NCBI GenBank assembly: GCA_937873255.1
Contig: CALMVM010000324.1
Span: 1 to 5,523, forward strand
Length of the DNA: 5,523 nt
Source: an uncultured Verrucomicrobiota bacterium
GTDB lineage: Bacteria > Verrucomicrobiota > Verrucomicrobiia > Chthoniobacterales > SZAS-18
Reading direction: 5' to 3'
The translations under genes were made by a program, and so were the position numbers. The notes below the pieces were generated by a model, which saw only the letters and a program-made list of their open reading frames with translations, was not told the DNA's origin and ran no database searches. The stretch's first letter is position 1, and each line of letters starts with the position of its first letter. Below are positions 1 through 5,523 of this stretch, piece by piece.

Positions 1-579
1 CAGCGTCAACGCATCATCTCCCGACAGGATCGAAAACTCGTCCGGCAGCGCCGCCCGCAGTTGACTGACGCGGTCCACGCTGCCGCCGGCCTCCTTGATG
101 CCGACGACGCTCGGGCAATCCGCCGCGAGCCGCCGTGTCGTGTCGACGTCGATCTCGACCCCGCACCGGCCCGGGATGCTGTAGAGGATCACGGGCAGCT
201 TCGTCGCGTCCGCAACGGCGCGGAAATGCCGGTAGAGCCCCTCCTGCGAGGGTTTGTTGTAATATGGCGCGACCTGCAAGGTTCCGTTGGCCCCGGCCGC
301 CTCGGCCTCACGGGTCATGGCGACGGCCTTGCGCGTGCAGTTCGAGCCGGTGCCGGCGATCACCTTGCAACGGCCGCGCGCGTATTCGACGGCCAGACGG
401 ATGATCCGCACGTGCTCGTCGTGGTCGAGGGTGGGCGATTCGCCCGTGGTCCCTGCGGGGATGATACCGTCGATTTCCGCCTCGATCTGTTGCTCGATGA
501 GCCGCGCGAAAGCGTTGGTGTCGATCTCCCCGTCGCGGAAGGGAGTCACCAGCGCGGTGTAAGTTCCGGTGAATGGCAT
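1..579 (-). CDS. dapA: 4-hydroxy-tetrahydrodipicolinate synthase, C-terminal part cut by window edge
   Basis: Cytoplasmic class I aldolase-type enzyme that condenses pyruvate with aspartate semialdehyde, the first committed step of the diaminopimelate/lysine pathway. The frame begins at an ATG at 579 (protein start MPFTGTYTALVTPFRDG) and stays open to position 1, giving 193 residues of a family that is usually about 290-300. Visible family signatures are the PAGTTGES active-site loop with Thr44 and Thr45, the substrate-loop motif APYYNKPSQEG (Tyr107), Tyr133 and Arg138 in YSIPGRCG, and the Schiff-base lysine Lys162 in GIKEAGG. These fall at nearly the same numbers as in the E. coli enzyme. 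The start lies 12 bases after the dapF stop, so the two genes should share a transcript. No Shine-Dalgarno sequence is visible before the ATG. The rest of the TIM barrel and the C-terminal helical domain are outside the window. Nothing suggests inactivation. Confidence 0.97.
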   Translation of the reverse strand, partial: MPFTGTYTALVTPFRDGEIDTNAFARLIEQQIEAEIDGIIPAGTTGESPTLDHDEHVRIIRLAVEYARGRCKVIAGTGSNCTRKAVAMTREAEAAGANGTLQVAPYYNKPSQEGLYRHFRAVADATKLPVILYSIPGRCGVEIDVDTTRRLAADCPSVVGIKEAGGSVDRVSQLRAALPDEFSILSGDDALTL

Positions 580-591
580 GGCGGTCTGGCG

Positions 592-1434
592 TTACAAGGC
601 GATCTCGCCGCTGAACACGAACTCGGCCGGCCCGCCGAGCGTGACGCGGGCAAACTCGAACGGCCCCGTGCGCTCGAACCCGATCCGCAGCACGTCGCCC
701 GAACGCACCCGCACCGCCACCGAACCCGCCCCGAGCACGTTGTTCATTTCGGCGTGGATCAACGCGCTGGCCACCGAGCCAGTCCCGCACGCGAGCGTCT
801 CACCCTCGACGCCGCGTTCGTACGTGCGCAGGATGATCTCGCTCATGCTGTAGGGCTGGATGAAATTGGCGTTGGTGCCCCGGGGAGCGAATTGCGCGTG
901 GTAGCGGATCGCCCGCCCGACGGGGTGTACCTCGACGGCTTCGGCGTCGTCCACCGGCACGACGACGTGCGGAACGCCGGTGTTCAGGAAGTACGCCTGT
1001 GGCAAAGTGGTGCCGTCGTCGAGAACCAGTTTGCCGAGGTTTTTCCCGTCGGCCGGCGCGCTCATGTCGAGGTGGACGATCTCGCCCTCGAACCGCGCGC
1101 GGATCAAACCAGCCCCGGTCTGGAAACTCATGTCCTCGCGTGCCAAACCGCCACCGGCGGTAAGGCGCGCGGCGTACCGGGCGAAACAACGCGCGCCGTT
1201 GCCGCACATTTCGGCCTCGCCGCCGTCGGCATTGTAATAACGCATGCGGAAGTCCCCTTCCGTGCCGGAGGCGGGTGTCTCGACCGCCAGCACGCCGTCC
1301 GCGCCGACCCCCCGGTGCCGGTCGCACAACCGCGCGATGGCCGCCCGGTCCAGGGACCATTCGTCGGCGCGGTTGTCGAACACCACGAAGTCGTTGCCCG
1401 CGCCGTTCATCTTGGTGAAGGAAAGTTTTTGCAT
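592..1434 (-). CDS. dapF: Diaminopimelate epimerase
   Basis: PLP-independent epimerase converting LL-diaminopimelate to meso-diaminopimelate, the precursor of lysine and the peptidoglycan cross-link. From the ATG at 1434 the protein has 280 residues, normal for the family. The N-terminus carries the substrate-binding signature KMNGAGNDFVVFDNR (residues 8-22). The two catalytic cysteines are present: Cys77 in EMCGNGARCF and Cys216 in GETLACGTGS. The conserved NTGVPHVV (151-158) and YERGVEGET segments are intact, giving both halves of the pseudo-symmetric DapF fold. A GTG at 1446 would add four residues (MAPD). I prefer 1434 because family members normally start within about ten residues of the GAGND motif, but neither start has a clear ribosome binding site. 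The gene sits between trpA (stop 67 bases upstream of the ATG) and dapA (12 bases downstream). The pairing of dapF with dapA supports a diaminopimelate operon. Confidence 0.98.
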   Translation of the reverse strand: MQKLSFTKMNGAGNDFVVFDNRADEWSLDRAAIARLCDRHRGVGADGVLAVETPASGTEGDFRMRYYNADGGEAEMCGNGARCFARYAARLTAGGGLAREDMSFQTGAGLIRARFEGEIVHLDMSAPADGKNLGKLVLDDGTTLPQAYFLNTGVPHVVVPVDDAEAVEVHPVGRAIRYHAQFAPRGTNANFIQPYSMSEIILRTYERGVEGETLACGTGSVASALIHAEMNNVLGAGSVAVRVRSGDVLRIGFERTGPFEFARVTLGGPAEFVFSGEIAL

Positions 1435-1500
1435 GTCGGGAGCCACGCCGCCGCGTCGAGGGCGGGGGAGGAATAATTTGTTCGCTCCGGGCCGTCCTGT

Positions 1501-2331
1501 CTAAGAATCTTTTTTGACGGCCGCGACCATCGGACGCACGAACGCGGCGACCTGCGCGGCGAGGTCGGGGCGGGGCCCCAGTTCTCCGATCCGGCGCACG
1601 ATGGCGCTGCCGACCACCACGGCATCGACCGATTGCGACGCCTCACGCGCCTGTTCGGGCGTCGAGATGCCGAACCCCACCACCACGGGCAGATCCGTCC
1701 GCGAGCGGATCGCCGCCGCGCGTTCGCCAATCGAGGAGGCCACCGTTTGCTGCTCGCCCGTGACTCCCTCGCGCGACACGAAATAAACGAACCCCTCCGC
1801 CGCGTTCGCGATCAGCGCGAGCCGGTCGGCCGGGGTGTTCGGCGCGATGAGGCGGATCATCCGCAGGCCCTCGGGACGACGCTGGAGTTCGGGGTTGCGC
1901 CCGGCCTCGTCAGGCGGCAGATCGAGAACGAGAACTCCGTCGACCCCGGCCGCGACGCATTCGTCGAGAAAACGCTCGAAGCCGTAGGCGAACGCCGGAT
2001 TCAAATACGTGTAGAGCACGACGGGAATCCGCAGCCCGCGCCCGCGCATCGTGCGGACGCCGGCGAGGACACCGCCGACCGTCATCCCGGCGGCGAGCGC
2101 GCGGCTCGCGGCGGCTTGATTCACCGTGCCGTCCGCGAGAGGGTCGGAAAACGGCACGCCAAGTTCGAGCACGTCCACGCCGGCCTCCTGGAGCGCGAGC
2201 GCGATCTCGACCGTCGAATCCCCGTCCGGATCGCCGCTGGCGACGTAGGCGATGAACCCTTTCGTGCCCGCAGCCCGCAGGCGCGCGAAGGTCTGGTCGA
2301 TCCGGTTGGCGGTGTCGGGAGAGATTTGCAT
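1501..2331 (-). CDS. trpA: Tryptophan synthase alpha subunit
   Basis: Cytoplasmic TIM-barrel subunit that cleaves indole-3-glycerol phosphate to indole and glyceraldehyde-3-phosphate, normally passing indole through a tunnel to the TrpB subunit. The 276-residue product is of standard length (about 265-275). Signatures in order are FIAYVASGDPD (26-36), VLELGVPFSDPLADG (54-68) with catalytic Glu56 and Asp67 matching the classical Glu49/Asp60 pair, LYTYLNPAFAYG (106-117), YFVSREGVTGEQ (183-194), the phosphate-binding VVVGFGIST (216-224) and VVVGSAIV (238-245). The segment after PLADG reads TVNQAAASRAL rather than the proteobacterial type with IQ.A..RAL, a lineage variant. The start at 2331 fits the family N-terminus. 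There is no Shine-Dalgarno site; instead a terminator-like hairpin with a T run ends only five bases before the ATG. No trpB lies upstream (the neighbour is a divergent gene) and dapF follows, so the usual trpB-trpA pairing is broken here. The stop is TAG. Confidence 0.98.
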   Translation of the reverse strand: MQISPDTANRIDQTFARLRAAGTKGFIAYVASGDPDGDSTVEIALALQEAGVDVLELGVPFSDPLADGTVNQAAASRALAAGMTVGGVLAGVRTMRGRGLRIPVVLYTYLNPAFAYGFERFLDECVAAGVDGVLVLDLPPDEAGRNPELQRRPEGLRMIRLIAPNTPADRLALIANAAEGFVYFVSREGVTGEQQTVASSIGERAAAIRSRTDLPVVVGFGISTPEQAREASQSVDAVVVGSAIVRRIGELGPRPDLAAQVAAFVRPMVAAVKKDS

Positions 2332-2336
2332 CGAAG

Positions 2337-2355
2337 AAAAAACGCCGCGCGGCGT
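2337..2355 (-). terminator. Terminator-like hairpin just before trpA
   Basis: On the minus strand ACGCCGCGCGGCGT (2355-2342) is a perfect 14-base palindrome that can fold as a five-pair stem with a GCGC tetraloop. Its last T opens a run of six T (2342-2337). This is the form of an intrinsic terminator. It ends five bases before the trpA ATG, inside the expected 5' untranslated leader, so it could act as an attenuator or limit read-through from antisense transcripts. The short stem and the general abundance of CGCG in this genome make chance possible. Confidence 0.4.
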
Positions 2356-2368
2356 CCGGTAGTCTGAG

Positions 2369-2395
2369 CCCCGTTCAGCCCCGTTTGCAAAGGGG
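2369..2395. repeat. Direct repeat of CCCCGTT overlapping a small inverted repeat
   Basis: CCCCGTT occurs at 2369-2375 and again at 2379-2385, ten bases apart. The second copy opens an imperfect inverted repeat, CCCC-G-TTTGCAAA-GGGG (2379-2395), with one unpaired G. The GGGG block at 2392-2395 could pair with either CCCC block, giving two mutually exclusive short hairpins in the trpA leader. This may be an operator for a dimeric regulator or an RNA element. The evidence is the sequence symmetry only. Confidence 0.3.
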
Positions 2396-2483
2396 AAACA
2401 CGCGGTGCGCGGCGGCGCGCGGCGGGTTCCACCGCAAAATAATGGTTTTCACGACGCGGCCGCACCCTTACTCTGCGCTCCGT

Positions 2484-2618
2484 ATGACTCCCGACCCCGT
2501 TTCCACCCGCGACCGTGTGGCACGCTCCGAACGCCCCTCCACCGGCTCGCGGACCCTCGCCGCCTGCCTCGCCGCGACGGCCCTCCTTTTGCCCGCCGCC
2601 AACCTGCGCGCGCAGGCA
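2484..2618 (+). other. Signal peptide of the delta-60 repeat protein
   Basis: Residues 1-45 comprise a long arginine-containing n-region, a hydrophobic core from Leu25 to about Ala39 (LAACLAATALLLPAA) and a type I cleavage motif A-Q-A at 43-45 before PGTLDPNF. The mature protein would begin directly with the first delta-60 motif. If translation starts at the GTG at 2517 the n-region is a more usual 13 residues. The LAAC string at 25-28 is not preceded by a hydrophobic stretch, so it is not read as a lipobox. Confidence 0.75.
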
Positions 2619-3938
2619 CCCGGCACGCTTGACCCCAATTTTGTCACCGGCACCATCGGCGCGACGGTCTACGCGGTGGACTACATGATGGACACGGACA
2701 CGACGGTCAAGATCACCATCGGCGGCGACCGCACCCTCGGCGAGTACCTCACCACCGAAGGAGCGGGCCGGACCGACTTTCTTTTCCCGGAGTTCGGGGG
2801 CGCCGCCCGCCTGATTTACACCATCGTACCCGAGCAGAAGATCGCGGATGGCAACTTCATCCCCAACCTCCTGCTCGGCGGCGACTTCGGCCGTAGCTCG
2901 GCCCAGACCCCGGCGCAAAACATCGTGCGAATTATGCCCTCCGGTGCGCTCGACACCACCTTCGCCACCAACCTCGGCACGGGGGCCAACACGTTCGTGA
3001 CCGCGATCCTGCCGCTGACCGACGGGCGGATCGTCGTCGGGGGGCAGTTCACCACGTTCAACCGCGAGACGCGCCGCCGGATCGTGCGCCTCCAGCAGAC
3101 CGGCAGCATCGACGAGAGCTTCGCCACCGGCTCGAACATCGACAACGATGTCATCACCCTGGCCGAGAGCATCGACCCTGCCACGGGTCAGGTCGACGGC
3201 AGCACCCTGGTCGGGGGCATCTTCAACAACGTGGCCGGGCAGCCCTACGGCAAGCTGGCGCGGCTAGACGCCAACGGCAATCTCGACATGAGCTTCCACC
3301 CGAGCATCGACCTGCGCGTGCTCTCGATCCTGGTGCAGCCCACCGGCAAGATCATCATCGGAGGTGATTTTACCAAGGTCAACGGCGTGGCGGTCAACCA
3401 CATCGCGCGGCTTAAGTACGACGGCTCGCTCGACACGACCTTCGGCGCTTCCGTGACCGGCGTGCCCAACAGGGATGTCAACCCGACGGCGGTCTACGTG
3501 TTGAAGCCGCTTTCGGACGGGCGCCTGGACGGGCGCGTGGACGGGCGCATCTACGTCGGCGGCGAGTTCGCGCAGATCAACGGCACGCCGCGGATTTATC
3601 TCGGACTCATCAGCGCCGACGGCGTCCTCGACACCTCGTTCGACCCCGGCACGGCGATTTACGACAGCGTGCAGAGCATCACTCCCATTACCTTCCAGGA
3701 CAGCAACGGCCAGCCCGCTTACAGGGTGCTCATCGGCGAAACGCTCGGGCCGAAGATCGGCAAGAATTACCAGCCCTCGCTGGTCCGCCTGTTCGGCGTC
3801 GCGCCCGGCAGCAACGCGCAGGGGACCGCCACCCAGCAGCACGCCCAGCCGGAAGTGCCCAAAAAGACGGTCCATGCCCCGGCGAGCGGCGTCCCGGCAC
3901 TCAACGCCGCCCGGGCGGCCCATCTCTACATGTGGTGA
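2484..3938 (+). CDS. Exported delta-60 repeat protein of unknown function
   Basis: Predicted secreted or outer-surface protein of 484 residues. A signal peptide (1-45) is followed by about six degenerate delta-60 repeats. Each combines an LD..F turn with a hydrophobic GG.F strand: LDPNF at 49, LDTTF at 156, IDESF at 209, LDMSF at 267, LDTTF at 316, LDTSF at 382; LLLGGDF, IVVGGQF, TLVGGIF, IIIGGDF, IYVGGEF and a degenerate VLIGE. Such repeats are generally expected to form beta-rich, possibly propeller-like structures; no catalytic motif is visible and the role is unknown. The last roughly 45 residues form a low-complexity Ala/Gln/Pro tail ending HLYMW, with no recognisable sorting signal or membrane anchor. 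Upstream in-frame starts exist (ATG 2442, TTG 2385) and a GTG at 2517 is possible. ATG 2484 is chosen because it gives a reasonable signal peptide. No Shine-Dalgarno site is evident. It is flanked by housekeeping genes and has no visible functional partner. Confidence 0.87.
   Translation: MTPDPVSTRDRVARSERPSTGSRTLAACLAATALLLPAANLRAQAPGTLDPNFVTGTIGATVYAVDYMMDTDTTVKITIGGDRTLGEYLTTEGAGRTDFLFPEFGGAARLIYTIVPEQKIADGNFIPNLLLGGDFGRSSAQTPAQNIVRIMPSGALDTTFATNLGTGANTFVTAILPLTDGRIVVGGQFTTFNRETRRRIVRLQQTGSIDESFATGSNIDNDVITLAESIDPATGQVDGSTLVGGIFNNVAGQPYGKLARLDANGNLDMSFHPSIDLRVLSILVQPTGKIIIGGDFTKVNGVAVNHIARLKYDGSLDTTFGASVTGVPNRDVNPTAVYVLKPLSDGRLDGRVDGRIYVGGEFAQINGTPRIYLGLISADGVLDTSFDPGTAIYDSVQSITPITFQDSNGQPAYRVLIGETLGPKIGKNYQPSLVRLFGVAPGSNAQGTATQQHAQPEVPKKTVHAPASGVPALNAARAAHLYMW
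3515..3550 (+). repeat. Three tandem 12-bp units inside the delta-60 gene
   Basis: GGACGGGCGCCT, GGACGGGCGCGT and GGACGGGCGCAT follow one another without a gap and differ only at the eleventh base. They encode DGRL-DGRV-DGRI (residues 345-356), just before the strand YVGGEF. The equivalent place in the second repeat has a single TDGRIVVGG. The array therefore looks like a recent in-frame expansion by replication slippage that adds eight residues to a loop. Confidence 0.9.
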
Positions 3939-4037
3939 GCAGCGGGCGAATGCTCGCAAGATGCGGTGTATTTTTTGACGAATCATTGCAGGCGGCGGCT
4001 GGACATTTAGCGCGAAAAAAATTAAGTTCGGGGCCTG
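3939..4037 (+). promoter_or_regulatory. Intergenic region before dnaE, possible weak terminator and promoter
   Basis: This 99-base gap is distinctly more AT-rich than its surroundings. After the delta-60 stop, a short hairpin GCGA-ATGC-TCGC (about 3947-3958) or TCGC-AAGAT-GCGG lies before a run of six T at 3971-3976, a weak candidate terminator. TTGACG at 3975-3980 matches a -35 box in five of six bases, but I find no good -10 at 16-18 bases. CATTTA at 4004-4009 is too far. An A7 run at 4015-4021 lies 17 bases upstream of the dnaE ATG. dnaE very probably has its own promoter here, but the exact site is not resolved. Confidence 0.3.
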
Positions 4038-5523
4038 ATGCCTGACGCCCCCGCCGCTCCCGTCGTTGCCGCCGCCGATTCGTTCGTCCATCTCCATCTT
4101 CACACACAGTATTCGCTGCTCGACGGCGCGGTCCGCATCAAGGACCTGATGAAAAAGGCCGTCGGCTACGGGATGCCGGCGGTGGCGATGACCGACCATG
4201 GCAACATGTTCGGGGCCATCGAGTTCTATCAGGCGGCGCAGAAGGCGGGGATCAAGCCGATCATCGGCTGCGAGGTGTACCTCGCGCCCGGCTCGATGCG
4301 CGACAAAAAGGCGGCGTCGGCCAAGGATGCGGCGAGCCATTTCACGCTGTTGGCGAAGGATTTCCAGGGATATCAGAACCTCGTCAAGCTCGTCACGGCG
4401 GCCTATCTCGACGGCTATTATTACAAGCCGCGCGTCGACAAGGAACTGCTGGCCCGACACTCGGCTGGGTTGATCGCGCTCAGCGGTTGTTTGAAGGGTG
4501 AGATCAACGGTTATCTCATGGCCGACCAGATGGCCAAGGCGCGCGACGCGATGGGCCAACTCCGGGACATCTTCGCGCCCGGTGATTTTTACGTCGAGTT
4601 GCACGATCACCACATGGAGTTGCAGCACAAATGCAATCGTGGGTTGGTCGCGCTGGCAAAGGAATTCGACCTGCCGCTGGTGGCGGCCAACGACGTGCAT
4701 TTCCTAGAGCGCGCGCACCACGAGGCACACGACGTGATGATCTGCATCGGCACGGGCGCGATGGTCTTCGACGAAAAGCGGATGCGCTATTCGCCGGAGC
4801 TTTATTTCAAGTCGCCGCAGGAGATGCGCGCGCTGTTTTCGGAACTGCCCGAGGCATGCGACAACACCCTGCGCATTGCCGAAAAAATCGACCTCAAGCT
4901 GGATTTCGGCGTTTCGAAATACCCGGCCTACCAGCCCCCGGAAGGCCGGACGCGCGAGCAATATCTGACGGAGCTTTGCGAGGCGGGGCTGCGGCAGCGT
5001 TACGGCGAGCGGGTGGACACCGACCCGGATTTGAATCGGCGCATGCGCTACGAGTTGAGCGTGATGGAAAAGGCCGGATTCACCAGTTATTTCCTGATCG
5101 TTTGGGATTTCATCAACTACGCGCGCCAGCAGGGCATCCCGGTCGGGCCGGGGCGCGGTTCGGCGGCGGGTTCGCTGGTCGCTTACATCTTGGGGATCAC
5201 GGACATTGATCCCTTGCGCTTCGGGTTGATCTTTGAGCGGTTCCTCAACCCGGAGCGCGTCAGCCCGCCGGACATCGACATCGACTTCTGCATGGAGCGG
5301 CGCGGTGAGGTGATCGAGTACGTGAAGCGCAAATACGGCACACGCGCGGTCAGCCAGATCGTGACGTTCGGCACGCTGTCGTCGAAGGCCGTGCTCAAGG
5401 ACGTTTGCCGCGTGCTGGGCATGAGTTACGGCGACGGCGACCGGCTTTCCAAGATGATCCCCATCGAGGCGGCCAAGCCGCTGCCGCTGCCTTCCCCGGC
5501 CGAGGGACGGGTCACCTTCGAGC
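4038..5523 (+). CDS. dnaE: DNA polymerase III alpha subunit, N-terminal part cut by window edge
   Basis: Catalytic subunit of the replicative C-family DNA polymerase. The 495 complete codons visible are somewhat under half of a typical DnaE of about 1,150-1,200 residues. After a 16-residue Ala/Pro-rich leader comes the PHP domain, starting [14 protein letters not shown] (18-31), then [26 protein letters not shown] and NDVHFLER. The likely PHP metal ligands are all present: His20, His22, Asp29, His54, Glu79, His101, Cys151, Asp219, His221. The polymerase palm follows with [10 protein letters not shown] (Gly372-Ser379 core) and [13 protein letters not shown], where Asp412 and Asp414 correspond to the first two catalytic aspartates of E. 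coli (Asp401, Asp403). The third catalytic aspartate, the fingers, the beta-clamp motif and the OB domain are beyond the edge. The start at 4038 is the only sensible one. A GGGG six bases upstream is at best a weak Shine-Dalgarno. The type is DnaE rather than PolC, because no exonuclease is inserted into the PHP domain. Confidence 0.98.
   Translation, partial: MPDAPAAPVVAAADSFVHLHLHTQYSLLDGAVRIKDLMKKAVGYGMPAVAMTDHGNMFGAIEFYQAAQKAGIKPIIGCEVYLAPGSMRDKKAASAKDAASHFTLLAKDFQGYQNLVKLVTAAYLDGYYYKPRVDKELLARHSAGLIALSGCLKGEINGYLMADQMAKARDAMGQLRDIFAPGDFYVELHDHHMELQHKCNRGLVALAKEFDLPLVAANDVHFLERAHHEAHDVMICIGTGAMVFDEKRMRYSPELYFKSPQEMRALFSELPEACDNTLRIAEKIDLKLDFGVSKYPAYQPPEGRTREQYLTELCEAGLRQRYGERVDTDPDLNRRMRYELSVMEKAGFTSYFLIVWDFINYARQQGIPVGPGRGSAAGSLVAYILGITDIDPLRFGLIFERFLNPERVSPPDIDIDFCMERRGEVIEYVKRKYGTRAVSQIVTFGTLSSKAVLKDVCRVLGMSYGDGDRLSKMIPIEAAKPLPLPSPAEGRVTFE

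Larger units (their letters stand above)
2332..2483. other. Divergent intergenic region between trpA and the delta-60 repeat gene
   Basis: These 152 bases separate trpA (leftward) from the exported-protein gene (rightward) and should hold promoters for both. I see no convincing -35/-10 pair on either strand. The most AT-rich stretch is 2436-2449 (AAAATAATGGTTTT), which could host a -10 element. The segment 2401-2425 is almost pure GC with CGCG runs. Two small inverted repeats near trpA are listed separately. No tryptophan-rich leader peptide is visible upstream of trpA, so a classical leader-peptide attenuator is not supported. Confidence 0.5.

Noticed and set aside
61..1476. Open reading frame of 471 codons on the plus strand
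   Set aside because: It lies antisense to dapF and dapA, both certain from catalytic motifs. Its composition is Arg/Ala/Val/Asp-rich without a recognisable domain, as expected of a shadow frame in GC-rich DNA.
1633..2367. Open reading frame of 244 codons on the plus strand antisense to trpA
   Set aside because: It is fully explained by trpA on the other strand, has no domain signature and extends only because stop codons are rare in this GC-rich DNA.
2401..2425. GC-only stretch with repeated CGCG as a binding site or hairpin
   Set aside because: Strings of this kind are frequent by chance in this base composition, and no clean dyad with a loop was found.
2385..2483. N-terminal extension of the delta-60 protein to the TTG at 2385 or ATG at 2442
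   Set aside because: It would place about 40-57 extra or poorly conserved residues before the hydrophobic core of the signal peptide, and the TTG lies within the inverted repeat of the trpA leader. ATG 2484 gives a more ordinary export signal.
2556..2567. LAAC as a lipoprotein lipobox
   Set aside because: The cysteine comes at the start of the hydrophobic core instead of after it, while an A-Q-A type I cleavage site lies at the correct end.
3975..4009. TTGACG and CATTTA as a sigma-70 promoter for dnaE
   Set aside because: The spacer would be 23 bases, well outside 16-18, so the pair is not a credible promoter.
3264..4700. Open reading frame of 478 codons on the minus strand
   Set aside because: It crosses the 3' half of the delta-60 gene, the intergenic gap and the dnaE PHP region in antisense. 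Its product is His/Arg/Val-rich with no known motif, typical of a shadow frame.

Overview
This is a GC-rich bacterial chromosomal window with five protein-coding genes, two of them cut by the window edges. I see no mobile element, CRISPR array, tRNA or rRNA. The codon use and domain content (delta-60 repeat exported protein, PHP-containing DnaE, DapF/DapA cluster) would suit a Verrucomicrobiota member of the Opitutaceae type. That placement is an impression from protein style, not a database match, and other GC-rich Gram-negative phyla remain possible.

Left part, positions 1-2331, minus strand: three amino-acid biosynthesis genes read leftwards in the order trpA (tryptophan synthase alpha), dapF (diaminopimelate epimerase), dapA (4-hydroxy-tetrahydrodipicolinate synthase, running off the left edge). 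Gaps are about 66 bp (trpA-dapF) and 12 bp (dapF-dapA). dapF and dapA are almost certainly co-transcribed and trpA probably is too. DapA opens the diaminopimelate/lysine branch and DapF makes meso-diaminopimelate for peptidoglycan and lysine. TrpA releases indole from indole-3-glycerol phosphate. trpB, the usual partner, does not lie upstream of trpA here.

Middle, 2332-2483: a divergent intergenic region with two small inverted repeats. One has a run of six T on the minus strand just before the trpA start and looks like a terminator or attenuator. From 2484 to 3938 on the plus strand is an exported protein built from about six delta-60 repeats, with unusual loop expansions including a 12-bp tandem triplication in the DNA.

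Right part: a 99-bp gap (3939-4037), then from 4038 to the right edge the first 495 codons of dnaE, the replicative DNA polymerase III alpha subunit. These cover a PHP domain with all its likely metal ligands and the start of the polymerase domain through the catalytic aspartate motif.

This looks like ordinary core genome with one accessory-type surface or exported protein. I found no convincing undescribed system. The points most worth a second look are the structure before trpA, the trpA/trpB separation and the repeat expansion in the delta-60 protein.
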